7,419 nt of DNA, taken from positions 1 through 7,419 of the forward strand of contig JAUWRE010000048.1 in NCBI GenBank assembly GCA_030610725.1, written 5' to 3'. The translations under genes were made by a program, and so were the position numbers. The DNA is from Candidatus Aerophobota bacterium (GTDB taxonomy: Bacteria; Aerophobota; Aerophobia; Aerophobales; AE-B3A). The notes beneath the pieces were generated by a model. It ran no database searches, was not told the DNA's origin, and worked only from the letters and a program-made list of their open reading frames with translations. Of the stretch, positions 5,974-7,419 are shown piece after piece. Positions within the stretch are counted from its first letter, which is position 1, and the number at the start of each line of letters is the position of its first letter.

Positions 5974-7179
5974 TTAGATAATTGCTTTTTGGTGTTTTCT
6001 TCTTCTGGTGAGGAGGTAGTTATAAGAAAAAAAGATACCTGTCAGGACCAGACATAATAGGGGAACAAGAAAAACTCCTTTAGCAAGACCGAACGTTTCA
6101 GAGATAGGACCAATTACCCACGGAAATACGATGGCTCCTATGGTTCCACCGGCAGACAGAGACCCGGTTATGAACCCAATATTTCTGGGAAAAGTGTTGC
6201 CCCCTAAGGCCAGTATACTGGGGTAGAACCAGGAAAGCGATAATCCGGAAAAGGCCATAAATAGTGCTATCAGAACGGAGTCTATTGAAAAGGTAAGGGC
6301 AGTAAATAGAGCCGTAACAAGGGCTCCTATTCCTAGAAAAAGTGATAGATTAGTTCTATGAAGAAAACGACCAAAAAGGAATCTTCCCGTCATCAGAGCA
6401 AACCAGAAAATTGATATACTGTAACTGGCCGATGCATGAGAGACATTTTTTACTTTCACCAGAAACACTGGTACCCAGGATGCAAATGACAGCTCTAGCC
6501 CTACATAAGTGAAAATACCAATTATAGCCAGCCAAAAAAGTGGTGAAGTTGTAGGTCGGGCTGGAGAACTACTGGTAGATATTTGTGGTTCCCCATTATA
6601 AGTAATACTTTGATAGATAGTTCGGCGAAAGAAGAATAGGGGCAGGGGAAGAGTCACCATTGCCATCATCAGATAGACCAGGTGCCATTTTTCACTGTAA
6701 CTGAGTAACATCCCTACCGATAAGGGACCAAGTACAGCTCCTACACCAATAAAAATGTGTAGCCAATTCAAGAACTTTACTCTTTCTCTTCCCGAGATTT
6801 CTGAAAAAAGAGAATCAACACCGGTGTGCATTGTTCCCTGAGCAAGTCCCAGAAAAAACAAAAAAGTAAAGAGCAGCCCAACAGAACGAAATAGACTGAT
6901 ACTCACTAACATCAAAAAAGTAAATAAACTAGAAAGAGTAAGAAGTAGCCTGGCTCGCCGAATTCTCCAGAAGAGAGCTATAAGAATATTGGCAGCCAGG
7001 AAACCTATAGAGTGAGACACTACTGGTAGTGCAATCTGACCTAATCTTAATTGAAAAGTATCAGAAATAGGGGCCAAAAGAGGGCCATGCGAGCCAAATG
7101 TTATTCCCACGCTGAGCATAACCCAACAGGAGATAGCAAATAAGTGAAAATTGTTAGATTTACCCATTGTTTTAGACAT
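5974..7179 (-). CDS. Major facilitator superfamily transporter, FHS/sugar-like (first of pair)
   Basis: This 401-residue inner-membrane protein has about 12 predicted helices (first near 12-32, last near 364-386) in two six-helix halves, separated by a Ser/Thr/Pro-rich cytoplasmic loop at about 186-212. GSHGPLLAPISDTF (29-42), NWLHIFIGVGAVLGPL (138-153), YVGLELSFASWVPVFL (225-240) and LSWFYPSILALGGNTFP (315-331) resemble the fucose/glucose:H+ or Na+ symporter (FHS) branch of the MFS, suggesting uptake of a sugar or related carbon source. That assignment is by motif resemblance and is tentative. The ATG at 7179 has GAAAGAG close upstream; a second ATG four codons in (M5) is possible. A good sigma70-type promoter on the minus strand lies about 75 bases upstream. 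The gene leads a two-gene operon with the second MFS transporter. Confidence 0.88.
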   Translation of the reverse strand: MSKTMGKSNNFHLFAISCWVMLSVGITFGSHGPLLAPISDTFQLRLGQIALPVVSHSIGFLAANILIALFWRIRRARLLLTLSSLFTFLMLVSISLFRSVGLLFTFLFFLGLAQGTMHTGVDSLFSEISGRERVKFLNWLHIFIGVGAVLGPLSVGMLLSYSEKWHLVYLMMAMVTLPLPLFFFRRTIYQSITYNGEPQISTSSSPARPTTSPLFWLAIIGIFTYVGLELSFASWVPVFLVKVKNVSHASASYSISIFWFALMTGRFLFGRFLHRTNLSLFLGIGALVTALFTALTFSIDSVLIALFMAFSGLSLSWFYPSILALGGNTFPRNIGFITGSLSAGGTIGAIVFPWVIGPISETFGLAKGVFLVPLLCLVLTGIFFSYNYLLTRRRKHQKAII

Positions 7180-7228
7180 TACGCTCTTTCATATAGAAGG
7201 TATTCATCTTTTGACATACTGGTGTGGC

Positions 7229-7258
7229 TTGAAGTTCTATCAATTGAAAAGATATAAT
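7229..7258 (+). promoter_or_regulatory. Possible opposing sigma70-like promoter
   Basis: On the plus strand TTGAAG (7229-7234) and a perfect TATAAT (7253-7258) are separated by 18 bases. The -10 overlaps the -10 of the minus-strand promoter. No plus-strand gene is visible downstream within the window, so any target lies beyond the edge. The match may be a by-product of the AT-rich symmetry. Confidence 0.3.
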
Positions 7259-7282
7259 AGTTACAAACACACAGAAAGTCAA
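7254..7282 (-). promoter_or_regulatory. Sigma70-like promoter for the MFS pair
   Basis: On the minus strand TTGACT (7277-7282) and TATTAT (7254-7259) are separated by exactly 17 bases, each matching consensus at 5 of 6 positions. Transcription would begin near 7247, giving a leader of about 65-70 bases before the ATG at 7179. Confidence 0.65.
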
Positions 7283-7378
7283 GAAATACCTCAGGACAAT
7301 TTCTTCCGTCGCTGTATAGTAGCTTCTTATTCTTTCTACTCAGCTTCTCGTTTCGGGAAAGATATAAAAGACTTTGAA

Positions 7379-7411
7379 GGGGGAAACATCCCCCCTCAAC
7401 GGCCTTCGGCC
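7379..7411. repeat. Two adjacent GC-rich hairpins at the window edge
   Basis: GGGGG (7379-7383) pairs with the C-run at 7390-7395 across the loop AAACAT, and GGCC (7401-7404) pairs with GGCC (7408-7411) across TTC. The abrupt change from AT-rich DNA to C/G-rich DNA suggests the edge of a repeat element or structured RNA that continues beyond 7419. No T-tract follows on the plus strand. I do not recognise the element. Confidence 0.5.
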
Positions 7412-7419
7412 TGCTCCCC

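Overview
The window looks like a piece of a bacterial chromosome of moderate to low GC, probably from an uncultured or little-studied lineage. It has compact operons, AGGA/GGAGG-type ribosome binding sites, a DivIVA-domain gene next to proC, and an intergenic cluster built on the dispersed CATTGCGAG...GAAGCAATC motif that recurs in many environmental genomes. No rRNA, tRNA or other taxonomic marker is present. I do not name a phylum; a DivIVA homologue fits Firmicutes, Actinobacteria, some Deltaproteobacteria and several deep-branching candidate phyla.

Layout. (1) Positions 13-2447, plus strand: a complete GlcD/D-lactate-dehydrogenase-type FAD oxidase, then a short degraded reading frame resembling the N-terminus of a Rossmann-fold dehydrogenase/epimerase, then a TIM-barrel sugar-phosphate isomerase/epimerase-like gene coupled to the remnant by an ATGA overlap. 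This reads as a small 2-hydroxyacid or sugar-acid catabolic cluster that has lost a middle gene. (2) Positions 2473-4384, minus strand, convergent with the first block: a small nitroreductase, proC (proline biosynthesis) and a DivIVA-domain coiled-coil protein, closely spaced and probably one operon. (3) Positions 4385-4641: an intergenic stretch with a long inverted repeat, a tandem heptamer and nested pieces of a CATTGCGAG-type element. (4) Positions 4642-7179, minus strand: two adjacent, dissimilar 12-helix MFS transporters, 24 bases apart, behind a good sigma70-like promoter. (5) Positions 7180-7419: promoter region, then GC-rich hairpins at the window edge, possibly the border of another repeat.

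The genes are mostly recognisable housekeeping or catabolic families. The uptake genes (MFS pair) and the oxidase/isomerase pair could serve the same carbon source, but only their proximity suggests this. I do not see a defence system, mobile-element transposase, CRISPR array or clearly undescribed multi-gene system. The most unusual parts are the nested intergenic repeats and the truncated Rossmann remnant.
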